This document shows positions 35,444-44,823 of a stretch of 64,000 bases of DNA, one piece after another. Position 1 is the first letter of the stretch, and each line of letters starts with the position of its first letter. The translations under genes were made by a program, and so were the position numbers. The stretch comes from Streptomyces sp. CB02009 (GTDB lineage: Bacteria; Actinomycetota; Actinomycetes; Streptomycetales; Streptomycetaceae). The DNA lies in the NCBI RefSeq assembly GCF_001905825.1, contig NZ_LIVV01000006.1, forward strand, positions 372,001 through 436,000, read 5' to 3'. Below the pieces are notes generated by a model. The model was not told the origin of the DNA. It did no database searches and saw nothing but the letters and a program-made list of their open reading frames with translations.

Positions 35444-37056
35444 CGGCCCCGACGGCCCCGCGCGCGGCGGACGCCGACGCCGGGGTTCCGCCCCGGCGCG
35501 GCCCGGTCGACCTGCCCGGCCCCGAGGGCGACAACAGCATCGCCCGCGAGCCCCTCTGGTACGCGTACGGGGCCGGGGACGACGCGCCGGAGGCGCCCCC
35601 GTGGACCTGGGTGCCGCAACCCCCGCCCGACACGCACGTACCGCCCCCGCCGCCGCGCGGGGGCGGCCCGCGCCGGGCCCTGCCCCTCGGTACCCCCGAC
35701 CGGCTCGCGGCGCTGCCCTACCCGGCGCCGCCACCGCGCGGCGTACCGGGCCCGGGCGCGGCCGAACCGGTCGGGGACCGGCTCGGCCGCGCCCTCGTCA
35801 CCGCCTTCGGGCCGCAGCGCAGAGAGCCCGAGAACCCCTACAACGACCACCGGCCGTACGCCTCGCCGCGCTGCCTCTTCCCCGTCCACGCCTTCGTGGA
35901 CGGGGGCGCGGGCATGCCCTGGCGCCTGCTCGAACCGGACCGGCACGCGCTCACCGGCACCCCCGCCGGCCCCGTCGGGAACGTCCTGCTCACCGGCCGC
36001 TACACGACCGTGCCGCCCGCCTACCAGTGGTTCCGCGGCTCGCTCATCGCCATCGAACTCGGCTTCGTGCTGCGGGCGCTGACCCTCGGTCTGGAACTGT
36101 TCGAGGTGCCCGCGCGGCTCCGGCTCCCTGGCCCGGACGCCCACGCGCTGCTGCCCGCCCTGGGTCTGGACGACGCCTGGGCGTGGTCCCTGCCGTTCGT
36201 CGTGGAGCTGGACGAGGGCGGGGGAGTGCGGGCTGACGGCGGCGGGGGAGTGCCGGTCGACGGCGGCGGGCGAGTGCCGGCCAGGGAGGCCGGCCCCGTA
36301 CCCGCGCCGCCGGCCCGCCTCGCCCGCACCGACCCCGCGCTCGCCGAGCTGATCCGCGTCAACCGGGAGCAGACGTACGACAGCGCCCCCGCCCCGCTCA
36401 CCACCGCCGTCCCGGCCGGCCTCGGCCCCTCGGCGACCGTGCCGGACTGGGCGGAACTGCTGTGGCGGCGCCACTCCGGACGCATGCCGCGCGCCCTGCA
36501 CGGCATGAGCGGCCGGCGCCGGGACGTGCCCGCCGAGACACTCGACAGCGCGGCCCGCTGGCTCTCCGTACCCCCGCCCGGACCCGAACTCGCCGCCGCC
36601 TTCGAGGCGATGACCGTCACCGCCGTCGTCCGGGGCGTCGAGGGACGGGCCGACGGCGTCCACCGGCTCCGGGACGGCGCCGCGCGTCTCCTGCGCGCCG
36701 ACGCGACCGCGCCCGAGCGCCTGGAGGAGCAGTACGGCTACGGCGTCTCGCCCGTCAACGGCTGCGGCATCCGCCACGCGCCGCTCACCGTGTTCCTGTC
36801 CGTACGGACCCGGGAGCTCTTCGAGCGCCTCGGGACCGCCGGCTGGGGCGCCGTCCAGCACGCCGCCGGCTGGGCCGCGCACGGGCTCTGCCTGTCCGCC
36901 GCCGCCTCCGGCCTCTTCGCCCGCCCCGTGCGGGCCTTCAAGGAGATCCCCACCCAGCGCGTCCTCGGCCTGGACCCCGACGAGATGATCGTCCTGTCCG
37001 TGGTCGTGGGAGTACCGCAGGACACCGGCGGCGCGCTGCTCGACCTCAGACTCTGA
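35440..37056 (+). CDS. Second nitroreductase/SagB-like protein (TbtE-like), copy 2
   Basis: A 538-residue protein starting at GTG 35440, overlapping the YcaO stop. The N-terminal 80 residues are very Pro-rich (PQPPPDTHVPPPPPRGGGP). The remainder is nitroreductase-like: NPYNDHRPYASPRCLFPVHAFV, QWFRGSLIAIELGFVLRAL, and a C-terminal half with YGYGVSPVNGCGIRHAPLTVFLS and WAAHGLCLSAAASGLFARPVRAFKEIP. Two such domains in tandem suggest an internally duplicated oxidoreductase. Either it is the true azoline oxidase and the first SagB-like gene does another oxidation, or the two share the work. Confidence 0.75.
   Translation: MTAPTAPRAADADAGVPPRRGPVDLPGPEGDNSIAREPLWYAYGAGDDAPEAPPWTWVPQPPPDTHVPPPPPRGGGPRRALPLGTPDRLAALPYPAPPPRGVPGPGAAEPVGDRLGRALVTAFGPQRREPENPYNDHRPYASPRCLFPVHAFVDGGAGMPWRLLEPDRHALTGTPAGPVGNVLLTGRYTTVPPAYQWFRGSLIAIELGFVLRALTLGLELFEVPARLRLPGPDAHALLPALGLDDAWAWSLPFVVELDEGGGVRADGGGGVPVDGGGRVPAREAGPVPAPPARLARTDPALAELIRVNREQTYDSAPAPLTTAVPAGLGPSATVPDWAELLWRRHSGRMPRALHGMSGRRRDVPAETLDSAARWLSVPPPGPELAAAFEAMTVTAVVRGVEGRADGVHRLRDGAARLLRADATAPERLEEQYGYGVSPVNGCGIRHAPLTVFLSVRTRELFERLGTAGWGAVQHAAGWAAHGLCLSAAASGLFARPVRAFKEIPTQRVLGLDPDEMIVLSVVVGVPQDTGGALLDLRL
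36211..36282 (+). repeat. In-frame 24-bp x 3 tandem repeat inside the second SagB-like gene
   Basis: Units at 36211, 36235 and 36259 read like GACGGCGGCGGGGGAGTGCC and encode eight-residue repeats of the form D-x-GGGV-x-A/V. It forms a flexible linker between the two halves of the protein. Confidence 0.8.
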
Positions 37057-37068
37057 AGGAGCGTCCCC

Positions 37069-38073
37069 GTGACCCCGACCCCGACCCCCATCCCGATTCC
37101 CCCGGCGGCCACGGCCACGGCCCCGCCCCCCGCGGCGCGGGCGACCGACTGGACCGCCTGGCACCTCCACCTCGGTACGACGGCCCGGTCGGCACACGAC
37201 CGGGTCGTCACCGATGTCATCGGCCCCACGATCCGTGAACTCGCCCCCGGCACCCCGTGGTTCTTCATCCGCTACTGGCAGTCCGGCCCGCACCTCCGGC
37301 TCCGCGTGGGCGACCTCGACGCCGCCGCACGCGCGCGCGTGGAGGCCGCCCTCACCGCGCGCCTGGCCGTCGCCGGCGCGCCCGCCCCGGGAGAGGAGCC
37401 GCTCGACCCCGCCGCCTACCGCAGCGGGGCCGAGCGGCTGGCCGCCGCCGGCGAGACCGGCGAGAACACCTCCGTGAAGGCCCTGCTGCCCCCCGGTGTC
37501 CACCCGGCCGTCTACGAGCCGGAGTTCGACCGCTACGGCGGCCGGGCCCTCATGCCCGCGGCCGAGTCCCTCTTCACCCTGTCCAGCGGCCTCGTCCTCG
37601 CCGCCCTGCCCCGGGTGGGCAGCGAGCGGCAGCGGGCCGTGCTCGCCCTGCGCGGCACCGTCGCGGTCGCCGCCGCCCTCGGCGACCCGGCGGACCGCGC
37701 GTACTACTACGCCCACGGGCTCGGCGCCTGGCGCGCCTGGGCCGCCGAGGCGGGCCACCCGGCCGAACTGCTCGACACGATCACCCGGGTCGAGGGGGCG
37801 GTGACCCTCGACCCGGGCTCCCACGGCCCCTTCGCCGGCTGGCACGCCCGGATCGCCGCCCACGCGGACGAGATCCGGGAGCAGTCGCCGACCCACCCGG
37901 GCATGGTCCTCTTCTCGCACGCGCACATGCTCCACAACCGGCTCGGCCTGAGCCTCCTGGAGGAGCTGCGCACCTACGCGGTCCTGGCCCACGCCTTCCC
38001 CGTACCCGAGGGCACGCCCGCACCGGCGAGCGCCCCCGTACCGGCGAGCACTCCCGCACCGCGGAACGTCTGA
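37069..38073 (+). CDS. LanB-type elimination domain protein (TbtC-like, SpaB_C)
   Basis: A 334-residue stand-alone SpaB_C protein. In split dehydratases it removes glutamate from glutamylated Ser/Thr to give dehydroalanine or dehydrobutyrine. Diagnostic blocks are WTAWHLHLG, TPWFFIRYWQSGPHLRLRVGD, YEPEFDRYGG and FSHAHMLHNRLGLSLLEE. The first 20 residues are Thr/Pro-rich, as is the C-tail. GTG 37069 follows AAGGAG. It is the last gene of the biosynthetic operon and ends before a strong stem-loop. Confidence 0.88.
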   Translation: MTPTPTPIPIPPAATATAPPPAARATDWTAWHLHLGTTARSAHDRVVTDVIGPTIRELAPGTPWFFIRYWQSGPHLRLRVGDLDAAARARVEAALTARLAVAGAPAPGEEPLDPAAYRSGAERLAAAGETGENTSVKALLPPGVHPAVYEPEFDRYGGRALMPAAESLFTLSSGLVLAALPRVGSERQRAVLALRGTVAVAAALGDPADRAYYYAHGLGAWRAWAAEAGHPAELLDTITRVEGAVTLDPGSHGPFAGWHARIAAHADEIREQSPTHPGMVLFSHAHMLHNRLGLSLLEELRTYAVLAHAFPVPEGTPAPASAPVPASTPAPRNV

Positions 38074-38095
38074 CCCAAGCCCCCCCCACGGGGAT

Positions 38096-38136
38096 CACGA
38101 AAGGCCCGGCCGGTCTCCCGGTCGGGCCTTTTCGTG
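38096..38136. terminator. Bidirectional terminator between RiPP operon and ABC exporter
   Basis: CACGAAAGGCCCG (38096-38108) pairs with CGGGCCTTTTCGTG (38123-38136), one bulged T, with T-rich and A-rich flanks suited to both directions. Confidence 0.85.
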
Positions 38137-38151
38137 GTGCGCACCCGGTTC

Positions 38152-38985
38152 CTACTCGGGGCGCGGGTCCCAGCGGAAGCTGCGGACGGCGATCAGGGCG
38201 CCGACGACACCCCAGGCGGCGAGGACCGCCAGGTCGCGCCACTGGAAGCCGGCGTCCTGGGTGAAGAGCGCCAGCATGGCGTCGTTGAACGGCTTCACGG
38301 GCAGCAGACCCGCGATCGTGTTCAGCAGCTCCGCGTGGATCGGGAAGTAGCTGCCCGAGATGAAGACCAGCGGGAACTGGATGAACTGCACGACGGCCGG
38401 GGCCGCCTCCGAGTTCTTGATCAGCGAGGCCACGCCCACCCCGAGCGCGCAGAAGCTCGCCGCGCCGAGGACCAGCGTCAGCAGCACCGCGCCCCAGTGG
38501 GTGGGCAGGTCGACGCCGTAGAGCGCGCCGATGCCGAAGACGAGCGCGACGTCGACGATGCTGACGACGACGCAGTGCACGAGCAGACCGGCGAAGTAGA
38601 CCCAGGCCGGCAGCGGCGTGGCGTGCAGCCGCTTGAGGACCCCGGTCTGCCGGCGCATCGCCAGCACGATCGCCAACTGGCCGTAGCAGGCGCCGAGTAC
38701 GGACACGGCCGCGATCACCGGCGTGTAGTACTGCATGCCGGTGAGGCCGAAGAAGAAGTCCTCGCCCTCGCTGCCGCTGAACACGGCGCCGAAGATGCCG
38801 ATGATGACGATCGGCAGCACGAAGGTGAAGACCATCGACTGCGGGTTGCGCCAGAACGACAGCTGCTCGTACCGGATCTGGTGGCCGAGCAGGGCCAGCG
38901 GGTTCCGCTCGCGCGGGGCGTCCGCGCGGTTCGCCGGGGCGGCCGGGGCGGCCGTCTCGGCGGTCGGGGGGATCAGGGTGGTCAT
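38152..38985 (-). CDS. ABC-2 type exporter permease
   Basis: A 277-residue membrane protein with about six helices and the ABC-2 layout (FTFVLPIVIIGIFGAVF, YTPVIAAVSVLGACYGQLAIVLAM, VYFAGLLVHCVVVSIVDVALVFG, ending FNDAMLALF and a final helix). Its start overlaps the stop of the ATPase gene by 4 bp. Together they resemble DrrAB-type antibiotic efflux systems, so product export or self-protection is likely. The pair is convergent with the RiPP operon. Confidence 0.88.
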   Translation of the reverse strand: MTTLIPPTAETAAPAAPANRADAPRERNPLALLGHQIRYEQLSFWRNPQSMVFTFVLPIVIIGIFGAVFSGSEGEDFFFGLTGMQYYTPVIAAVSVLGACYGQLAIVLAMRRQTGVLKRLHATPLPAWVYFAGLLVHCVVVSIVDVALVFGIGALYGVDLPTHWGAVLLTLVLGAASFCALGVGVASLIKNSEAAPAVVQFIQFPLVFISGSYFPIHAELLNTIAGLLPVKPFNDAMLALFTQDAGFQWRDLAVLAAWGVVGALIAVRSFRWDPRPE

Positions 38986-39971
38986 GAGCGGCTCCGTCCG
39001 GGTCGGCGGCCTCGTCCCGCGGGCGCCTTGCGCTCCCGCGCGGACGACGGCGAGGAGGCTTCCTGCTGTACGTACTCGCTGGTCAGGCTCAGGTAGACGT
39101 CCTCGAGGGTGGGCTGCTCCACGGTCAGCCGGTCGAGCGGCGTGCCCCGGTCGAGCGCCCAGCCGGTCAGCCGGTGCAGAGCGGCCGTCGGCTCGGTCGT
39201 CTCGGCCGTCACCAGGCCGTCCTCCACATCGCTCACCGGCAGGGGGACGTCGGCGAGCGCGGCGCCCGTCGGCAGCGCGAAGCGGATCCTGGTCTGGGCG
39301 CTGTCGCGGCCGCCGAGGGTGTCCGGCGTGCCGGAGGCGACGATCCGGCCCTCGGCGATCACCACGACGGAGTCGGCCAGCGCCTGCGCCTCGTCCATGT
39401 AGTGGGTGGTGAGGACGATGGTGGTGCCGTCGTCGCGCAGATTGCGCACCACGTCCCAGGCGCCGCGGCGCGCGTTCGGGTCGAAGCCGGTGGTCGGCTC
39501 GTCCAGGAACAGCAGCTTCGGCCGGCCGACGACGCCGAGCGCCAGGTCGAGCCGGCGCTTCTGGCCGCCCGACAGGTCCTTGACCTTGGCGCCCTTCTTC
39601 TCGTTCAGGCCGACGAGGTCGAGCAGTTCGTCGACGTTGCGCGGGTCCGGGTAGTAGCCGGCGTTGCGGGCCACGGTCTCCCGCACCGACAGATAGGGCT
39701 CGACGGCGATGTCCTGGAGGACGAGGCCGACCTGGCCGCGCAGCCAGTGGCCGTCGGCCTTGACGCCGGGGTCGCGGCCGAGGACCTCGACCCGGCCGCC
39801 GTCGCGCTCCCGGAAGCCCTCCAGGATCTCCAGGGTGGTGGTCTTGCCCGCGCCGTTCGGCCCGAGCAGGGCGAAGATCTCGCCCTCGGCGACGCTGAAG
39901 TCGACGCCGCGCACGGCCTCGTGGTCGCCGTACCGCTTCTGCAGGCCTTCGACGGCCACCGCGGCGGTCAC
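38982..39971 (-). CDS. ABC exporter ATPase (DrrA-like)
   Basis: A 329-residue ATPase with Walker A GPNGAGKTTTLEIL, signature LSGGQKRRLDLA, Walker B LLFLDEPTTGFD and switch His in LTTHYMDEA. A C-terminal extension of about 100 residues is typical of DrrA/CcmA-type drug exporters. It is cotranscribed with the permease. A promoter should lie in the 220-bp gap to the divergent FAD monooxygenase, where no clear boxes are seen. Confidence 0.9.
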   Translation of the reverse strand: MTAAVAVEGLQKRYGDHEAVRGVDFSVAEGEIFALLGPNGAGKTTTLEILEGFRERDGGRVEVLGRDPGVKADGHWLRGQVGLVLQDIAVEPYLSVRETVARNAGYYPDPRNVDELLDLVGLNEKKGAKVKDLSGGQKRRLDLALGVVGRPKLLFLDEPTTGFDPNARRGAWDVVRNLRDDGTTIVLTTHYMDEAQALADSVVVIAEGRIVASGTPDTLGGRDSAQTRIRFALPTGAALADVPLPVSDVEDGLVTAETTEPTAALHRLTGWALDRGTPLDRLTVEQPTLEDVYLSLTSEYVQQEASSPSSARERKAPAGRGRRPGRSRS

Positions 39972-40191
39972 CGCGGTCCCTCGGCTCGTGTCACTGTGTG
40001 CCTCCCGGCGTGGTGGTGGGACGTCGTGGGGTCGTCGCCCGCAGACGGACTCCGGGGCGCAGCCTCGACGTTAGGTCCGGGCCGGCGGACCGGGCCGGGC
40101 CCCCGGGGGCCGCGGTGACGGACGTCATGGAAGCCGCGACAGTTGTCAGAGGGGGCCGTGACCCGCGTTGCCGGGGGCCGGTGGGCGACCC

Positions 40192-41514
40192 ATGCTCGGG
40201 GTGCGGCGGACGGCCGGGCTGCGGGAGACCGCGGCCGGCGACGCCGACGGTGCCGACACAGCAGCGACGCGGAAGGCGGTCTCAAAGGTGCGGTTCGGGG
40301 ATCTGGACGAGTGGGGAGCGGAGGAGCGGCCGCACGTCTCGGTGGTCGGTGCCGGCATCGGCGGACTGACGCTGGCCGGCGCGCTCTCCTCCATGGGTGT
40401 TCCGTACACGGTGTACGAACAGACGCGGCGGCTCGCGGAGGTGGGGGCGGGAGTCCAGCTCTCGCCCAACGCGGTCAGGCCGCTGCTGCGGCTCGGCCTC
40501 GGCCCGGCCCTGCGTGAGCGGGCGGTGGCGATCGAGGCCATGGAGGTACGGGGGTGGAGCGGGCGGCCGATCGCCCGGACGCCCCTCGGCGCGGAGTGCG
40601 AGCGGATGTTCGGGGCCCCGTACTACACGGTGCACCGGGCGCATCTCCACGACGCCCTCCTCACCCTCGTCGACGAGGGCAGCCTCAAGCTGGGCGAACG
40701 CCTCAGCGAGGCGCGGGAGACGGACGCGGCGGGTGACGGGGTCCGGCTGGCCTTCGAGGACGGGACCGTCCGCGGGGCGGAGCTGGTGGTGGGCGCCGAC
40801 GGCATCCACTCCACGGTCCGCGAGGCGTTCCGGCGCGACGAGCCCGAGTTCTCGGGGCTCGGCATCTACCGGGGCCTGGTGCCCATGGACCGGCTCCCGG
40901 ACGCGGCCCGCGCGCCTCTGGTGCGCCTCTGGCTCGGTCCGGGCGGGCACTTCGTGTGCTACCCGGTCGCGGCGGGGGAGTACCTGAGCTTCGCGGCGAC
41001 GGTGCCGATGGCGCAGTCCCCGGGCGAGTCCTGGTCCGTCCCGGGCGACCCGGAGGCGCTGCGCCGGGTGTTCGGCGGCTGGACCGGTGTGGTCGCCGAC
41101 GTCGTGGGCGCCGTGGAGACGACCCTCCAGTGGGCGCTGCACGACCGGCCGCCGCTGGACGTCTGGTCCTCGCGCCGGCTGACCCTGCTCGGCGACGCGG
41201 CCCACCCGATGCTGCCGTTCATGGCGCAGGGCGCGAACCAGGCGGTCGAGGACGCGATGGACCTGGCGGCCTGCCTGGCCGATCCGGCGCCGTCGACGAC
41301 CGCGGCCCGGCTCGACCGCTACCAGTCGCTCCGGATCCCCCGGACGGCGGAGATCCAGCGCGGCTCGCGCGGCAACGCCGGCATCCTGCACCTGCCCGAC
41401 GGCCCGGCCCAGCGCCGCCGCGACGCCCGCATGGCCGTCCACGCGGCCCTCCGAGACCGGGCGATGCTGTACGCCCACGAGACGGGCAGGAGCGTGGTGC
41501 CGACCCCGGCGTGA
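40192..41514 (+). CDS. FAD-dependent aromatic-ring monooxygenase (PHBH/salicylate-hydroxylase fold)
   Basis: A group-A flavoprotein hydroxylase. The Rossmann GxGxxG is VVGAGIGGLTLAGAL, the DG motif is VVGADGIHSTVRE and the GD motif is LLGDAAHPMLPFMAQGANQAVEDA. It uses NAD(P)H and O2, usually on phenolic acids. Position beside the RiPP exporter makes a role on the aminohydroxybenzoate moiety possible, but it could also be a degradative enzyme outside the cluster. The start is uncertain: ATG 40192 gives 440 residues with a 40-residue nonconserved lead, and GTG 40288 would begin 16 residues before the FAD motif. Confidence 0.82.
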   Translation: MLGVRRTAGLRETAAGDADGADTAATRKAVSKVRFGDLDEWGAEERPHVSVVGAGIGGLTLAGALSSMGVPYTVYEQTRRLAEVGAGVQLSPNAVRPLLRLGLGPALRERAVAIEAMEVRGWSGRPIARTPLGAECERMFGAPYYTVHRAHLHDALLTLVDEGSLKLGERLSEARETDAAGDGVRLAFEDGTVRGAELVVGADGIHSTVREAFRRDEPEFSGLGIYRGLVPMDRLPDAARAPLVRLWLGPGGHFVCYPVAAGEYLSFAATVPMAQSPGESWSVPGDPEALRRVFGGWTGVVADVVGAVETTLQWALHDRPPLDVWSSRRLTLLGDAAHPMLPFMAQGANQAVEDAMDLAACLADPAPSTTAARLDRYQSLRIPRTAEIQRGSRGNAGILHLPDGPAQRRRDARMAVHAALRDRAMLYAHETGRSVVPTPA

Positions 41515-41521
41515 CGGCGGT

Positions 41522-41538
41522 CGGGGCCACCGGCCCCG
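41522..41538 (+). terminator. Short GC stem-loop after the FAD monooxygenase
   Basis: CGGGGCC-ACC-GGCCCCG, 7 bp after the stop codon. Confidence 0.5.
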
Positions 41539-41541
41539 CGT

Positions 41542-41557
41542 ATTGGCCTAGACCTAT
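41542..41557. promoter_or_regulatory. DasR-like (dre) operator candidate
   Basis: ATTGGCCTAGACCTAT resembles the streptomycete dre palindrome built around TGGTCTAGACCA, which GlcNAc-responsive DasR binds. It matches a symmetric ATTGGTCTAGACCAAT at 14 of 16 positions. It lies about 140 bp upstream of a small secreted-protein gene. The match is seen; binding is inference. Confidence 0.45.
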
Positions 41558-41695
41558 TGTGCGACCCTGCCCGCGACGGTACGTTCGTCCCGGCTGCGCA
41601 GCCGGCACATTCCGCACCGCATCGCACCGCAACGCTCCACATCGCATCGTCACGCACTCCGCCGGGGCATCCCGGCGTTTTCAGGAGGACATGCC

Positions 41696-41935
41696 ATGTA
41701 CCGTCGCATCGCAGCCGCACTCGCCACCGCGGCCACCGCCGGAGCCCTCGCGCTCGGCACCGCAGGCTCCGCCGAGGCCGCGGGCCCCGGCTTCTACGCC
41801 CGCAGCCACCACGCCTCGTACGCCGAGTGCCAGGCGGCCGGCGTGGCGGGGCGCCACCTCTGGGGCGCGCTCTTCCTCTGTGAGCCGTTCAGCCCGACGC
41901 GCCCGGACGTCTACGTCCTCTGGGTGCGCTACTGA
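41696..41935 (+). CDS. Small secreted protein, two Cys
   Basis: Family not recognised by name, though small secreted proteins of this form are common in Streptomyces. The 79-residue product has a Sec signal (MYRRIAAALATAATAGALALGTAGSAEAA). The mature part of about 50 residues is aromatic-rich with two Cys (AECQAAG and LFLCEPF) likely joined as a disulfide, ending VLWVRY. GGAGG 8 nt upstream supports the ATG at 41696. A dre-like site upstream hints at aminosugar control. Confidence 0.75.
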   Translation: MYRRIAAALATAATAGALALGTAGSAEAAGPGFYARSHHASYAECQAAGVAGRHLWGALFLCEPFSPTRPDVYVLWVRY

Positions 41936-41941
41936 CCCGGC

Positions 41942-41977
41942 CCCCGGCCCGGGCGGCGGCGGCCGCCCGGCCCGGGG
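41942..41977. terminator. Strong bidirectional stem-loop between secreted protein gene and sdaA
   Basis: CCCCGG-C-CCGGGCGG on the left pairs with CCGCCCGG-C-CCGGGG on the right with one internal mismatch. Confidence 0.7.
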
Positions 41978-42010
41978 ACCGTCATGTGAGCAATCGATTC
42001 AGCACCGGAT

Positions 42011-43381
<1,371 letters not shown>

Positions 43382-43505
43382 GAGAGGACTCCTTGTGGGG
43401 CTGACGCCGTTGTCTGCCGGGGTGGTGCAGAACAGAGCAGGAACTGGGTGGAGCAAAGGGACGGGGCACCGCGTTCACTGTCCAGTGTGCGCGGTGCCCC
43501 GGAGC

Positions 43506-43529
43506 TTCGTACGAACAAAAGCGTACGAA
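43506..43529. promoter_or_regulatory. Palindromic operator or terminator candidate between glyA and sdaA
   Basis: TTCGTACG-N8-CGTACGAA forms a perfect 8-bp inverted repeat next to the glyA stop codon; the left half continues to TTCGTACGAA, itself palindromic. AT content and half-site symmetry suit a protein-binding site better than a terminator. Confidence 0.45.
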
Positions 43530-43530
43530 A

Positions 43531-44799
43531 TTACTTCAGGCCGGGGTACAGCGGGTGCTTGTCGGCGAGCGCCGTCACCCGGGCCTTCAGGGACGCGGCC
43601 TTGTCGGCGTCGAAGCCGGGCTTCAGGGTCTCCGCGATGATGTCGCCGACCTCGGTGAAGTCCTCGGCCTGGAAACCGCGGGTCGCGAGCGCCGGCGTAC
43701 CGATGCGCAGACCCGAGGTGACCATCGGCGGGCGCGGGTCGTTCGGAACGGCGTTCCGGTTGACCGTGATGCCGACCTCGTGGAGACGGTCCTCGGCCTG
43801 CTGGCCGTCCAGCTCGCTGTCGCGCAGGTCGACGAGGAGCAGGTGGACGTCCGTGCCGCCGGACAGCACGGAGACACCGTGGGCGGTGACGTCGTCCTGG
43901 ACCAGGCGCTCGGCGATGATGCGGGCGCCGTCCAGGGTGCGCTGCTGGCGCTCCTTGAACTCCTCCGAGGCCGCGACCTTGAAGGAGACGGCCTTGGCCG
44001 CGATCACGTGCTCCAGCGGGCCGCCCTGGAAGCCGGGGAAGACCGAGGAGTTCAGCTTCTTCGCGAACTCCTTCTTCGCCAGGATGATGCCGCCGCGGGG
44101 GCCGCCGAGCGTCTTGTGCGTGGTGGAGGTCACCACGTCCGCGTGCTCGACCGGGTTCGGGTGCAGACCGGCCGCGACGAGACCCGCGAAGTGGGCCATG
44201 TCGACCCACAGGTAGGCCTCGACCTCGTCCGCGATCCGGCGGAACTCGGCGAAGTCCAGCTGACGCGGGTAGGCGGACCAGCCCGCGATGATCACCTTGG
44301 GGCGGTGCTCCTTGGCGAGGCGCTCGACCTCGGCCATGTCGACCAGACCGGCCTCGTCCACGTGGTACGCGACCACGTTGAACTGCTTGCCCGAGAAGTT
44401 CAGGCGCATGCCGTGCGTCAGGTGGCCGCCGTGCGCCAGGTCCAGACCCAGGATCGTGTCGCCGGGCTGGGCGATCGCGAAGAGGGCGGCCTGGTTCGCG
44501 GAGGCGCCGGAGTGCGGCTGGACGTTCGCGTACTCGGCGCCGAACAGGTCCTTGATCCGGTCGATCGCGATCTGCTCGGCGACGTCGACGTGCTCGCAGC
44601 CGCCGTAGTAGCGGCGGCCCGGGTAGCCCTCAGCGTACTTGTTGGTGAGGACGGAGCCCTGCGCCTCCATGACGGCGACCGGAGCGAAGTTCTCCGAGGC
44701 GATCATCTCGAGCGTGGACTGCTGACGGCGGAGCTCGGCGTCGACGGCGGCGGCGACGTCGGGGTCCAGCTCGTGGAGGGGAGTGTTCAGAAGCGACAT
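43531..44799 (-). CDS. glyA: Serine hydroxymethyltransferase
   Basis: PLP enzyme interconverting serine and glycine with transfer of a one-carbon unit to tetrahydrofolate. Length (422) and sequence are standard: N-terminal LEMIASENFAP, YAEGYPGRRYYGGCEHVD, and the PLP-binding Lys in VVTSTTHKTLGGPRGG. It lies 24 bp downstream of gcvH and should be expressed from the glycine-riboswitch transcript, joining glycine cleavage to one-carbon supply. Confidence 0.97.
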   Translation of the reverse strand: MSLLNTPLHELDPDVAAAVDAELRRQQSTLEMIASENFAPVAVMEAQGSVLTNKYAEGYPGRRYYGGCEHVDVAEQIAIDRIKDLFGAEYANVQPHSGASANQAALFAIAQPGDTILGLDLAHGGHLTHGMRLNFSGKQFNVVAYHVDEAGLVDMAEVERLAKEHRPKVIIAGWSAYPRQLDFAEFRRIADEVEAYLWVDMAHFAGLVAAGLHPNPVEHADVVTSTTHKTLGGPRGGIILAKKEFAKKLNSSVFPGFQGGPLEHVIAAKAVSFKVAASEEFKERQQRTLDGARIIAERLVQDDVTAHGVSVLSGGTDVHLLLVDLRDSELDGQQAEDRLHEVGITVNRNAVPNDPRPPMVTSGLRIGTPALATRGFQAEDFTEVGDIIAETLKPGFDADKAASLKARVTALADKHPLYPGLK

Positions 44800-44823
44800 G
44801 AATCGATCCCTAGGGGTCTCGGG

